From: an uncultured Clostridia bacterium
GTDB lineage: Bacteria > Bacillota > Clostridia > Lachnospirales > Lachnospiraceae
NCBI GenBank assembly: GCA_947304065.1
Contig: CAMZAI010000116.1
Span: forward strand, 1 to 8,700
Length of the DNA stretch: 8,700 nt
Direction: 5' to 3'
Shown here: in pieces, positions 1 through 6,680 of the stretch
Numbering within the stretch: the first letter of the stretch is position 1
Layout of the letters: each line of letters opens with the position of its first letter
Made by a program: the position numbers and the translations under genes
The notes under the pieces: model-generated
Databases searched by the model: none
The model's input: the letters and a program-made list of their open reading frames with translations, nothing else
What the model was told of the DNA's origin: nothing

Positions 1-45
1 TGTGACAGGATCACAAGAAAATGCCTATATTGAACAGCCACTGCG
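1..45. repeat. Decayed copy of the 60-bp repeat at the window edge
   Basis: GTGACA (2-7), ATCACA (10-15) and TGAACA (31-36) sit exactly 8 and 21 bases apart, the same spacing as the second, third and fourth TGTACA sites of the intact units. The shared stretch ACAAGAAAATGC also matches unit 1. Six extra bases (ACTGCG, about 40-45) separate it from unit 1. The array may continue to the left of the window. Confidence 0.6.
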
Positions 46-225
46 CTGTACAAAATCAAAGGAATCCTGTACATCTGTACAAGAAAATGCTCATATTGTA
101 CAGACCTGTACAAAAACGAAGATTTCCTGTACAGCTGTACAAAAAAGAGCCCGTATTGTACAGCCCTGTACAGAAACAAAGTTTTTCTGTACATCTGTAC
201 AAGAAATAACTCATATTGTACAGAC
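46..225. repeat. Three tandem 60-bp repeats carrying 12 TGTACA palindromes
   Basis: Three head-to-tail 60-bp units (46-105, 106-165, 166-225). Each holds four perfect TGTACA palindromes, starting at 47, 68, 76, 97; 107, 128, 136, 157; and 167, 188, 196, 217. Start-to-start spacing repeats as 21, 8, 21, 10. Units 1 and 2 differ at 12 of 60 positions, and none of the differences falls inside a TGTACA. Within each unit CTGTACAA and TTGTACAG form an 8-bp inverted repeat around a 13-nt loop (75-82/96-103, 135-142/156-163, 195-202/216-223). In unit 3 a longer near-perfect stem pairs 167-177 with 181-193. Positions 1-45 look like a decayed further unit. The pattern suggests an array of protein-binding sites or a hairpin-forming repeat; the function is unknown. 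Several frames stay open only because the period is a multiple of three, and no start with a ribosome-binding site supports a gene. Confidence 0.93.
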
Positions 226-294
226 GGAAGCACTCTCCCGAGTAAACGCACAAAAGCAGAAGATAGGCAAAATTCAGGCAATACCGCAAATTAG

Positions 295-307
295 TTTGAC
301 AATCAAA
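295..307. promoter_or_regulatory. FabT-like operator over the -35 of the membrane protein promoter
   Basis: TTTGACAATCAAA is a perfect TTTGA-N3-TCAAA palindrome and contains the whole -35 hexamer, so a bound protein would block RNA polymerase. The form resembles the box of FabT, the MarR-family repressor of fatty-acid synthesis known from streptococci and lactococci. The same palindrome occurs at 3058-3070 in front of fabH. The motif is seen directly; assignment to FabT is inference, because no fabT gene lies in the window. Confidence 0.6.
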
Positions 308-323
308 GTAATGGATATATACT
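296..323 (+). promoter_or_regulatory. Sigma-A-type promoter for the membrane protein gene
   Basis: A perfect -35 TTGACA (296-301) and a -10 TATACT (318-323) are separated by 16 bp. Transcription would start near 330, giving a leader of about 45 nt before the ATG at 376. The -35 lies inside the palindrome at 295-307, and the TGTACA array ends about 70 bp upstream. Confidence 0.75.
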
Positions 324-360
324 TAGGGTAAAAGGAAGATCTCTGAATAACTCTTTGTTA

Positions 361-368
361 AGGGGAGG
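361..368 (+). promoter_or_regulatory. Ribosome-binding site that fixes the start at 376
   Basis: AGGGGAGG lies 7 bases before ATG 376. An in-frame TTG at 355 lies upstream of this site and has no Shine-Dalgarno of its own, so the ATG is preferred. Confidence 0.85.
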
Positions 369-375
369 AGCTAAG

Positions 376-3003
376 ATGGGAACTTTAAATACTATATTAC
401 TTGAATATGCCATCGGTATAACGATAGGCTTTGTGATAGTTCTTATATCCAGAATAAGATATAAGAAACTTAGTGAAGAGCTGAAAAAGCAGATCGACAT
501 GACGAAAGTCAACGGTATGCCCGGAAATCAGCCGCAGCAGCAGGTACAACAGATTCCGTACACGCAGATGCAGGGCGGTATTCAACAGCAGCCGATGCCG
601 ATGCAGCCGGTACAAAATCCGATGCCTATGCCGCAGCCGATGCAGCCGGCTCAGGCACAGTTCCAGACGCAGGCATTCGTGCCTCCGGTTCAACCTCAGG
701 TTCAGCCTCAGGTAAGACCGCAGGTTACGGCAGAGAAGCCTGAGCCACAAAAGACGAAGATCAGCGCCATCGGTGTCGTATTTGCAGTCGGTGTGCTCCT
801 TTTACTGGTCAGTGCCGCAGTATTCCTCACAGCTTCCTGGCAGACGCTGGCTCCTGTAGCAAAGTGTGCGGTCCTTGGATCAGCGACGCTACTGGTCATG
901 GGTATGTCGGTTGTATTCAAGAAGGTCCTGAAGCTCGAGAAAACAAGTATGGCTTTCTACAGCCTTGGCTGCCTTTTGATCCCGGTAACGCTTCTTGCGG
1001 GCTATCTGTCCTTCGGGTTTGACAGGATATTTATACTCCTTATCCTATGTGCAGTATCACTGGCGATAACGGGCGCCCTTGGTTACTTTATCTATAAGTC
1101 CAAGCTTCATGCCGCTATAAGTTATCTCGGATTGATATGGCTTTCTGTATTTATCTGCAGCGAAGTCATCGGAGACGAAGAAGGCTTTATATTCGGACTA
1201 TCCTTTGGTTGCCTCCTGGCAGGCCTCGTCGGATTCTTTGTTAAGGACAAGGTCATAAGCATAGTATCCGAGGTCATATCTTATCTGGCAGTTTTTGTAT
1301 TCTTCCTGTGCTACATGATCCCTCTGCCTTGGCAGCTGATCTCCATGATCCTCTGCGCGGTGGCGTTTGCGCTCTGCTTCAAAAAGAGGAAGTTCATCAT
1401 GGCAGTCATGCCGGTACTTGTCGTCATCATCGGTGTGACGAGCCTGTGCCAGTTCTATGATAACGTCCGTATAGATCATAAGCCACTTATGGTCATCGGC
1501 TTGACCCTCACGACGGTATTTGCGGCAGGTTACCTCCTGGCGGCCAAGTTCCTTAAGATATCGAGTCCTTTCAGCAATGCATATATCCTGGCGGGAAGCA
1601 TAGCGGCAGGTATCGCGAGCGGCATCATGGTGGATGCGTTCCCGGAGTTCGTCATGATCCCTGCGGTCATCACGGCATTCCTTATCCTCATCCTCTCGAA
1701 AAACAAGATCGAGAAGATCGTCTACTGGCCGGTTCTGGCTTTGATGGTACTTATCGAGTCATTCTGTCTTGAGGGCCTGTTCCATGTCGCGCTTCTTGTC
1801 CTCGCCATCTACGCGGCTGTATATGTTTATTCCCTCTTCTCTGGAAATTACGCCGCCAACGGATCTTTCGCGATCATTACCATGATAGCGTTCCCGGCCT
1901 TCGGAATGTTTATTGACTTTTATTTCTTCCTGGCCGTCCCGGTCGCGCTTTATATATTGACTGTGATCTTTCAGAGGAAAAAGCCTTTCAATGATCTGCC
2001 GTATCACATCTTCAGGGCGGGGCTCTCGCTGGTCTTTGCAGTCACGGCGTTCATAGTGATCGACAAGCTCCATGATCATCCGACCTACCTCATCGCGATT
2101 GTCCTGGGAGCTTCCGTGGCATTTTTGGTAACGAGCCTTTTCGACCCGAAGGACCGCTTTGCGGGCGCAGTCCCGAGCCTTGTGATCCCGGTCGCGCTTT
2201 ACTGGCTCTACCTGACGCTCACGCTGGACTTCTTCCTCGCGGCGCCTCTGAACTACGCGATCTTTATCCTGGCCATCGTGCTCTCGGCAGTGGCGGGCAG
2301 GATCATATACAGATCCCTCTTCTCGAAAAAGCATTTTGACTTCATTATGCTCTTCAGCCTCGTCTACATCGTTGCGGGATATATCGCGAAGGTCAATTTC
2401 TTTGCGCTCCTGTCAGTATTTATCATCTGCCTCATAGGCGGTTTCGGAAAAGAAGGCCAGAGCGTAAGAGAGAGGATCCTGACTTACATCAAGCCGATCC
2501 TGTCGCTCTTTACGTTGAGTTTGGCTTTTACCTTCATCAATACTGATATTAAGGCGATCGACGACACGGTCCTTTACCAGCTGAGGCTTCTCGCTTTCCT
2601 CATCGCGGCGGCGGTCATCTGCTTTGTCATAAGGCTTACGGGCAGGAAGTGGATCTGGTTCGCTTCGCTCGCTATCGTCCTTCAGGTGGACATCATAATC
2701 GCACTCATGACCAGGGAACTGCTGCCGCTGTCGGTCGTTTTCGCCCTCGCAATCGCGGTCACGGTATATTCCTTCATAGGGAAGAGGAAGAGCTATCTGA
2801 TCCTCGGTGTGGTCTCTCTGATCGAGAGCGCCGTCGGGCTGTCGACCGTATACTGGCAGAACAGGTACTGGTGGGCATATCTCCTCGTCGCGGGCGTTGC
2901 GCTGATCTCGCTTGCATCCGTAAACGAGTACAAGAGGCGCAAGGCGGCCGAGTCCGGAGCGGAAGAAAAGAAGATCATGCTGTTCGAAAACTGGACGTGG
3001 TAA
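376..3003 (+). CDS. Large polytopic membrane protein with Gln/Pro/Met-rich linker (DUF2157/SCO7613-like, tentative)
   Basis: This 875-residue protein is probably located in the cytoplasmic membrane. One hydrophobic segment (about residues 8-26) is followed by a short basic and charged stretch, then a low-complexity linker rich in Gln, Pro and Met (about 47-118). From about residue 130 to 860 it is almost continuous hydrophobic helices, roughly twenty or more, joined by short Lys/Arg-containing loops. It ends in a charged tail (ESGAEEKK) and a terminal ENWTW. The start of the membrane domain, with FLTASWQTLAPVAK followed by a Lys-rich loop and YSLGCLLIPVTLLAGY, recalls the DUF2157 / SCO7613 C-terminal-domain group of uncharacterised membrane proteins; this is recognition by eye, not a search. 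I see no catalytic motif, ATP-binding site or obvious transporter signature. It has its own promoter and a FabT-like operator. Its stop lies 97 bp before fabH with no terminator between, so read-through into the fab operon is possible. Function unknown. Confidence 0.85.
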   Translation: MGTLNTILLEYAIGITIGFVIVLISRIRYKKLSEELKKQIDMTKVNGMPGNQPQQQVQQIPYTQMQGGIQQQPMPMQPVQNPMPMPQPMQPAQAQFQTQAFVPPVQPQVQPQVRPQVTAEKPEPQKTKISAIGVVFAVGVLLLLVSAAVFLTASWQTLAPVAKCAVLGSATLLVMGMSVVFKKVLKLEKTSMAFYSLGCLLIPVTLLAGYLSFGFDRIFILLILCAVSLAITGALGYFIYKSKLHAAISYLGLIWLSVFICSEVIGDEEGFIFGLSFGCLLAGLVGFFVKDKVISIVSEVISYLAVFVFFLCYMIPLPWQLISMILCAVAFALCFKKRKFIMAVMPVLVVIIGVTSLCQFYDNVRIDHKPLMVIGLTLTTVFAAGYLLAAKFLKISSPFSNAYILAGSIAAGIASGIMVDAFPEFVMIPAVITAFLILILSKNKIEKIVYWPVLALMVLIESFCLEGLFHVALLVLAIYAAVYVYSLFSGNYAANGSFAIITMIAFPAFGMFIDFYFFLAVPVALYILTVIFQRKKPFNDLPYHIFRAGLSLVFAVTAFIVIDKLHDHPTYLIAIVLGASVAFLVTSLFDPKDRFAGAVPSLVIPVALYWLYLTLTLDFFLAAPLNYAIFILAIVLSAVAGRIIYRSLFSKKHFDFIMLFSLVYIVAGYIAKVNFFALLSVFIICLIGGFGKEGQSVRERILTYIKPILSLFTLSLAFTFINTDIKAIDDTVLYQLRLLAFLIAAAVICFVIRLTGRKWIWFASLAIVLQVDIIIALMTRELLPLSVVFALAIAVTVYSFIGKRKSYLILGVVSLIESAVGLSTVYWQNRYWWAYLLVAGVALISLASVNEYKRRKAAESGAEEKKIMLFENWTW

Positions 3004-3028
3004 TTCTGTGGCAATAATTCCTCTGCGG

Positions 3029-3057
3029 TTGACTTAATGGTGACGTTATGATAATAC
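3029..3057 (+). promoter_or_regulatory. Promoter of the fab operon
   Basis: A -35 TTGACT (3029-3034) and a -10 TAATAC (3052-3057) are 17 bp apart, placing the transcript start near 3064, inside the adjacent palindrome. The leader to the fabH ATG at 3101 is about 37 nt. No intrinsic terminator separates this promoter from the upstream membrane protein gene. Confidence 0.65.
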
Positions 3058-3087
3058 TTTGATAGTCAAATTATTTTACAGTCAAAT
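3058..3087. promoter_or_regulatory. Tandem FabT-like operators at the fab transcription start
   Basis: TTTGATAGTCAAA (3058-3070) is a perfect TTTGA-N3-TCAAA palindrome directly after the -10 box. A second copy, TTTTACAGTCAAA (3074-3086), differs by one arm base. The centres are 16 bp apart, about one and a half helical turns. The position fits repression at the start site. In Bacillota with FabK-type clusters, the MarR-family protein FabT binds such boxes with acyl-ACP as corepressor. FapR is less likely, because its longer consensus is not seen. Confidence 0.65.
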
Positions 3088-3100
3088 CAAAGAGGTAAAG

Positions 3101-4069
3101 ATGATAGGAAAGATTGTTGGTCTGGGATCATACCTGCCTTCGAAAGTCCTGACGAATAAGGACCTCGAAGAGATGGTGGAGACCTCTGATGAATGGATCG
3201 TTGAGCGCACGGGCATCCGTGAGAGGCATATCTCCGATCCTTATACGGAATCCGTATCGCAGATGGCGGTGAATGCGGCCAAAGAGGCGATCAGGGATGC
3301 AGCGATAGATCCTGATGAGATCGATCTCATTATCCTGGCGAGCACGACGAGTAACATGGTCATACCGTCGTGTTCCTGCGTCGTTCAGAGAGAAACGGGC
3401 GCGAAGAACGCGATGTGCTTTGATCTGAATTCCGCATGTACGGGTTTTCTTACGGCATATAACACGGCGCAGAGCTTTATCGAGGCAGGTCATGTGAAGA
3501 CCGCCCTGGTACTGGGAAGCGAGTGCACGAGCAATTACGTCGACTGGACCGACAGAGGCACATGTATCCTTTTCGGAGATGCTGCCGGTGCAGCCGTTTT
3601 GCGTGCGCAGGAAAGCGACAGGAAGAACATGTTCGTCCTTCATGCCGACGGCAGGAGATCTGACTGCCTCTACGCTGAGAACATGAAGCAGAGGAAGGAT
3701 CCCGAGGAACTTATCCCCAAGACGTTCTTCCAGATGGACGGCAAAGAGGTGTTCAAGTTCGCGGTAACGGCGGTCCCTCAGATCATCAAGGAACTGTGCA
3801 CTAAGTTTTCGATAGATAAGGATGAGGTGGATCTGTTTGTACTCCACCAGGCAAACAGGAGGATCATCGAGGCCGTCAGCAAACGCCTTGATATCCCTCT
3901 CGAAAAGTTCCCGATGAACATCGACCGTATGGGCAACACGTCTTCCGCCAGCGTCCCGTCGCTCCTTACGGAGCTCAAAAAAGCGGGCAGGCTCAAGGAA
4001 GGCACAAAGATCATTGCTTCAGGATTCGGCGCCGGCCTTACCTGGGGCGCAAGCTATATAGAATTCTGA
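3101..4069 (+). CDS. fabH: Beta-ketoacyl-ACP synthase III (FabH)
   Basis: Cytosolic condensing enzyme that starts fatty-acid synthesis by joining an acyl-CoA primer, usually acetyl-CoA or a short branched acyl-CoA, to malonyl-ACP. The 322 residues match the usual FabH length. The Cys-His-Asn triad is visible: Cys113 in NSACTGF, His249 in LHQANRR and Asn279 in GNTSSASVP. The DEW motif near residue 32 and the glycine-rich C-terminal ASGFGAGLTWGA are also typical. The start is ATG 3101, preceded by AGAGG (3091-3095); an upstream in-frame TTG at 3059 lies inside the operator and is rejected. It is the first gene of the operon, and fabK follows after 15 bp. In many relatives acpP comes between fabH and fabK; here it is absent. 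Primer preference (straight or branched) cannot be read from the sequence. Confidence 0.97.
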   Translation: MIGKIVGLGSYLPSKVLTNKDLEEMVETSDEWIVERTGIRERHISDPYTESVSQMAVNAAKEAIRDAAIDPDEIDLIILASTTSNMVIPSCSCVVQRETGAKNAMCFDLNSACTGFLTAYNTAQSFIEAGHVKTALVLGSECTSNYVDWTDRGTCILFGDAAGAAVLRAQESDRKNMFVLHADGRRSDCLYAENMKQRKDPEELIPKTFFQMDGKEVFKFAVTAVPQIIKELCTKFSIDKDEVDLFVLHQANRRIIEAVSKRLDIPLEKFPMNIDRMGNTSSASVPSLLTELKKAGRLKEGTKIIASGFGAGLTWGASYIEF

Positions 4070-4084
4070 TCCGGAGGAATTACC

Positions 4085-5008
4085 ATGAAAACAGAGATCA
4101 CAGAACTTTTGGGAATCGAATACCCGATAATCCAGGGCGGTATGGCCTGGGTAGCGGACTATCACCTCGCGGCGGCAGTGTCTGAGGCCGGCGGACTCGG
4201 TATCATCGGTGCAGGCGGAATGGACGCCGAGATGGTAAGAAACCAGGTCAGGGAAGTCAAGAAGCTCACGAACAAGCCCTTTGGCGTTAACGTAATGCTC
4301 ATGAACCCGCACGCCCCCGAGATCGCGAAGATGCTCGTCGAAGAGGACGTCAAGGTAGTAACGACAGGCGCGGGCTCCCCTGAGAAGTTCATGCCGATGT
4401 GGAAGGAAGCGGGCATCAAGGTCATTCCTGTCATAGCTTCCGTGGCATACGCAAAGAGAATGGAGAAAGTCGGCGCTGATGCGGTAGTCGCAGAAGGCAC
4501 CGAGTCCGGCGGACATATTGGCGAAGCAACGACGATGACACTCGTTCCGCAGGTCGTTGATGCGGTAAATATCCCGGTAATCGCTGCAGGCGGCATCGCG
4601 GACGGCAGAGGATTCGCGGCAGCTTTCATGCTCGGCGCGAAGGCAGTCCAGATGGGTACGGTATTCATCTGTGCCGAGGAGACGAACGTTCACCAGAACT
4701 ATAAGGACTTCGTAATGAAGGCCAAGGACATCGATTCCAAGGTAACGGGAAGGAGCACGGGTCACCCTGTAAGGATCCTTCGAAACCAGATGGTCACGGA
4801 GTACCTGAAGCTCGAGTCCGAAGGCGCATCGTTAGATGAGCTCGAGCATCTCACGCTCGGCGCGCTCAGGAAGGCCGTAGTCGACGGTGACGTCAAGACC
4901 GGAAGCGTAATGGCCGGTCAGATCTCGGGCCTCGTTAAAGAGCAGAGAACATGTAAGAAGATCATTGAAGATATCATGACAGAAGGAGAGAAGTTACTTA
5001 AGGTATGA
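4085..5008 (+). CDS. fabK: Enoyl-ACP reductase II, FMN-dependent (FabK)
   Basis: Carries out the last step of each elongation cycle, reducing trans-2-enoyl-ACP to acyl-ACP with NAD(P)H through bound FMN. It is a TIM-barrel protein of the nitronate monooxygenase-like family, unrelated to FabI. The 307 residues have the family's hallmarks: the N-terminal YPIIQGGMAWVAD, GGLGIIGAGG near residues 36-45, the FMN-region motif EGTESGGHIGE with His144 (the same position as the functional histidine of the pneumococcal enzyme), IPVIAAGGIADGRG, and LGAKAVQMGTVF. GGAGG (4073-4077) lies 7 bases before the ATG. The end overlaps the fabD start by four bases (ATGA), pointing to translational coupling. FabK-type reductases are intrinsically insensitive to triclosan. 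No fabI or fabL lies in the window. Confidence 0.96.
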   Translation: MKTEITELLGIEYPIIQGGMAWVADYHLAAAVSEAGGLGIIGAGGMDAEMVRNQVREVKKLTNKPFGVNVMLMNPHAPEIAKMLVEEDVKVVTTGAGSPEKFMPMWKEAGIKVIPVIASVAYAKRMEKVGADAVVAEGTESGGHIGEATTMTLVPQVVDAVNIPVIAAGGIADGRGFAAAFMLGAKAVQMGTVFICAEETNVHQNYKDFVMKAKDIDSKVTGRSTGHPVRILRNQMVTEYLKLESEGASLDELEHLTLGALRKAVVDGDVKTGSVMAGQISGLVKEQRTCKKIIEDIMTEGEKLLKV

Positions 5009-5925
5009 GCAAGATAGCATTTGTTTATCCCGGTCAGGGAGTTCAGGCAGTAGGCATGGGAAAGGACTTTTTCGATAATTACGAGGAAGCCAGGGAGCAG
5101 ATCAGGCTCGCATCCAAGGAGTCGGGCATCGATCTGGAGAAGATACTTTTCGAAGAAAATGAGCTTATCAATCAGACGGAGTATACGCAGCTCGCGATCG
5201 TTGCGACCTGTGCGGCCATGACCAAGGTCGTTGAGAAGACGGGCGTTAAGGCTTCCGTCTCGGCAGGTCTGTCGCTCGGCGAATATGCCGCTCTTATCGC
5301 GAATAAGGCCCTCAAGCCGGAGGACGCTTATAAGCTCATCTACCAGAGAGGCAAGTTCATGCAGGAGAGCAGCCCGGATGTCGAAGGCGGCATGAGCGCC
5401 ATCATCGGCCTTCCGAGAGAGCCTGTCCAGGAAGTCTGCGACAGCATCGAGGGCGCTTGCGTGGCAAACCTCAACTGCCCGGGCCAGATCGTCATCTCAG
5501 GCGAGAAGGCGGCCGTTACCAAGGCAGGAGAGATCCTTAAGGAGGAAAAGGGCGCGAAAAGGGTCGTACCTCTTAACGTGTCCGGCGCTTTCCATTCAAC
5601 TCTCATGAACGAAGCTGCAGAAAGGCTCGAAAAAGTGATGGAGGACGTTAAGGTCAACGAGATGGCTTTCCCATACGTGGCTAACGTAAACGCCGAGATC
5701 ACTGACGACAAGAACGAAGTTAAGGAAAACCTCATCAAGCAGGTCTATTCGCCTGTAAGGTGGGAGGACAGCGTAAGGAACATGATCGCTGACGGCGTCG
5801 ACCTCTTTATCGAGATCGGACCGGGCAAGACGATCGCGGGCTTCATGAAGAAGATCGATCCGGAGGCGAAGGTGATCAACATCTCGACCGTTGAGGATCT
5901 CGAGAAGCTCAAGGAGATCGCATAA
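5005..5925 (+). CDS. fabD: Malonyl-CoA:ACP transacylase (FabD)
   Basis: Transfers malonate from malonyl-CoA to acyl carrier protein, supplying the extender unit for FabH and FabF. The 306 residues are normal for the family. Visible motifs are the N-terminal YPGQGVQAVGMGKD (Gln11), the nucleophile Ser90 in GLSLGEYAAL, Arg115 in QRGKFMQ, the catalytic His197 in GAFHSTLM, and FIEIGPGKTIAGF near the C-terminus. The nucleophile elbow reads GLSLGEY rather than the GHSLGEY of enterobacteria; the Leu form also occurs in FabK-type Bacillota. The start codon overlaps the fabK stop (ATGA). fabG follows after 10 bp containing its Shine-Dalgarno site. Confidence 0.97.
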   Translation: MSKIAFVYPGQGVQAVGMGKDFFDNYEEAREQIRLASKESGIDLEKILFEENELINQTEYTQLAIVATCAAMTKVVEKTGVKASVSAGLSLGEYAALIANKALKPEDAYKLIYQRGKFMQESSPDVEGGMSAIIGLPREPVQEVCDSIEGACVANLNCPGQIVISGEKAAVTKAGEILKEEKGAKRVVPLNVSGAFHSTLMNEAAERLEKVMEDVKVNEMAFPYVANVNAEITDDKNEVKENLIKQVYSPVRWEDSVRNMIADGVDLFIEIGPGKTIAGFMKKIDPEAKVINISTVEDLEKLKEIA

Positions 5926-5935
5926 GGAGGACTTT

Positions 5936-6670
5936 ATGAGTAAAGCGGCAATCGTAACAGGCGGATCCAGAGGTATCGGAGCAGCTATCGTAAGAGCTCT
6001 TGCATCTGACGGATTTGATGTGGCCATAATCTATCAGGGATCAGTCGAGCGTGCTCAAAGTCTCGCCGAAGAGATCAAGGCGACGGGAAGAAACGCCGTC
6101 GCCATCCGGTGCGACGTATCGTCCCTCGAGCAGGTCGAGAAGATGACCTCTGAAGTAGTAGAGAAATTGGGCGGCGTTGACGTTCTCGTCAATAACGCGG
6201 GCAAGACCAGGGACGGTCTTATAATGAGGATGACGGAAGAGGACTTCGATTCCATCATCAATACGAACCTCAAGGGCGCTTTCAACTGCACGAAGGCAGT
6301 TACGCCGATCATGATGAAGGCAAGGAGCGGACGTATCGTTAACATCAGCTCCGTTGTTGGCGTTACGGGTAATGCCGGTCAGGCGAACTATGCGGCGTCC
6401 AAGGCAGGCATCATCGGACTTACGAAGTCCGCAGCGAAGGAGCTTGCCACGAGGGGCATCACGGTAAACAGCGTGGCTCCGGGATATGTCAGGACAGACA
6501 TGACCGAAGTCCTGAGCGATAAGATCAAAGAAGCCATTCTCGCACAGATCCCGATGAAGAAGTGCGCAGAGCCTGAGGACATCGCGAATGTCGTATCGTT
6601 CCTGTGCTCGGACAAGGCGGGCTATGTGACGGGTCAGGTCATAAACGTCGACGGCGGAATGGTAATGTGA
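5936..6670 (+). CDS. fabG: 3-oxoacyl-ACP reductase (FabG)
   Basis: NADPH-dependent reduction of 3-ketoacyl-ACP to 3-hydroxyacyl-ACP, the second step of elongation. It is a classical short-chain dehydrogenase of 244 residues. The cofactor motif TGGSRGIG (8-15) and NNAG (86-89) are present, as is the catalytic tetrad Asn111, Ser139, Tyr152 and Lys156 (YAASK). The C-terminal YVTGQVINVDGGMVM is typical. ATG 5936 is preceded by a strong AAGGAGG that overlaps the fabD stop codon; an upstream in-frame ATG at 5891 lies inside fabD and is rejected. Operon position, 10 bp after fabD and 10 bp before fabF, supports a housekeeping role in fatty-acid synthesis rather than another SDR function. Confidence 0.97.
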   Translation: MSKAAIVTGGSRGIGAAIVRALASDGFDVAIIYQGSVERAQSLAEEIKATGRNAVAIRCDVSSLEQVEKMTSEVVEKLGGVDVLVNNAGKTRDGLIMRMTEEDFDSIINTNLKGAFNCTKAVTPIMMKARSGRIVNISSVVGVTGNAGQANYAASKAGIIGLTKSAAKELATRGITVNSVAPGYVRTDMTEVLSDKIKEAILAQIPMKKCAEPEDIANVVSFLCSDKAGYVTGQVINVDGGMVM

Positions 6671-6680
6671 GGTAAAAGAC

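Noticed and set aside
46..225. CRISPR-like array
   Set aside because: Repeats are head-to-tail without unique spacers. The conserved element is only 6-8 bp and palindromic, and no cas gene is nearby.
2..331. Long open frame through the repeat region starting at GTG 2
   Set aside because: It is repeat-derived, lacks a Shine-Dalgarno, competes with other open frames over the same bases and runs through the promoter at 296-323.
355..375. Upstream TTG start for the membrane protein gene
   Set aside because: It would place the clear Shine-Dalgarno at 361-368 inside the coding region. ATG 376 is correctly spaced from it.
3059..3100. Upstream TTG start for fabH
   Set aside because: It lies in the operator at the transcription start, has no ribosome-binding site, and adds residues not found in FabH.
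4019..4765. Long minus-strand open frame of 248 codons over fabK
   Set aside because: It is a shadow of a GC-biased coding sequence on the other strand, with a composition unlike a real protein. The same holds for the minus-strand frames at 1759-2334, 3128-3847, 6041-6853 and 7921-8457.
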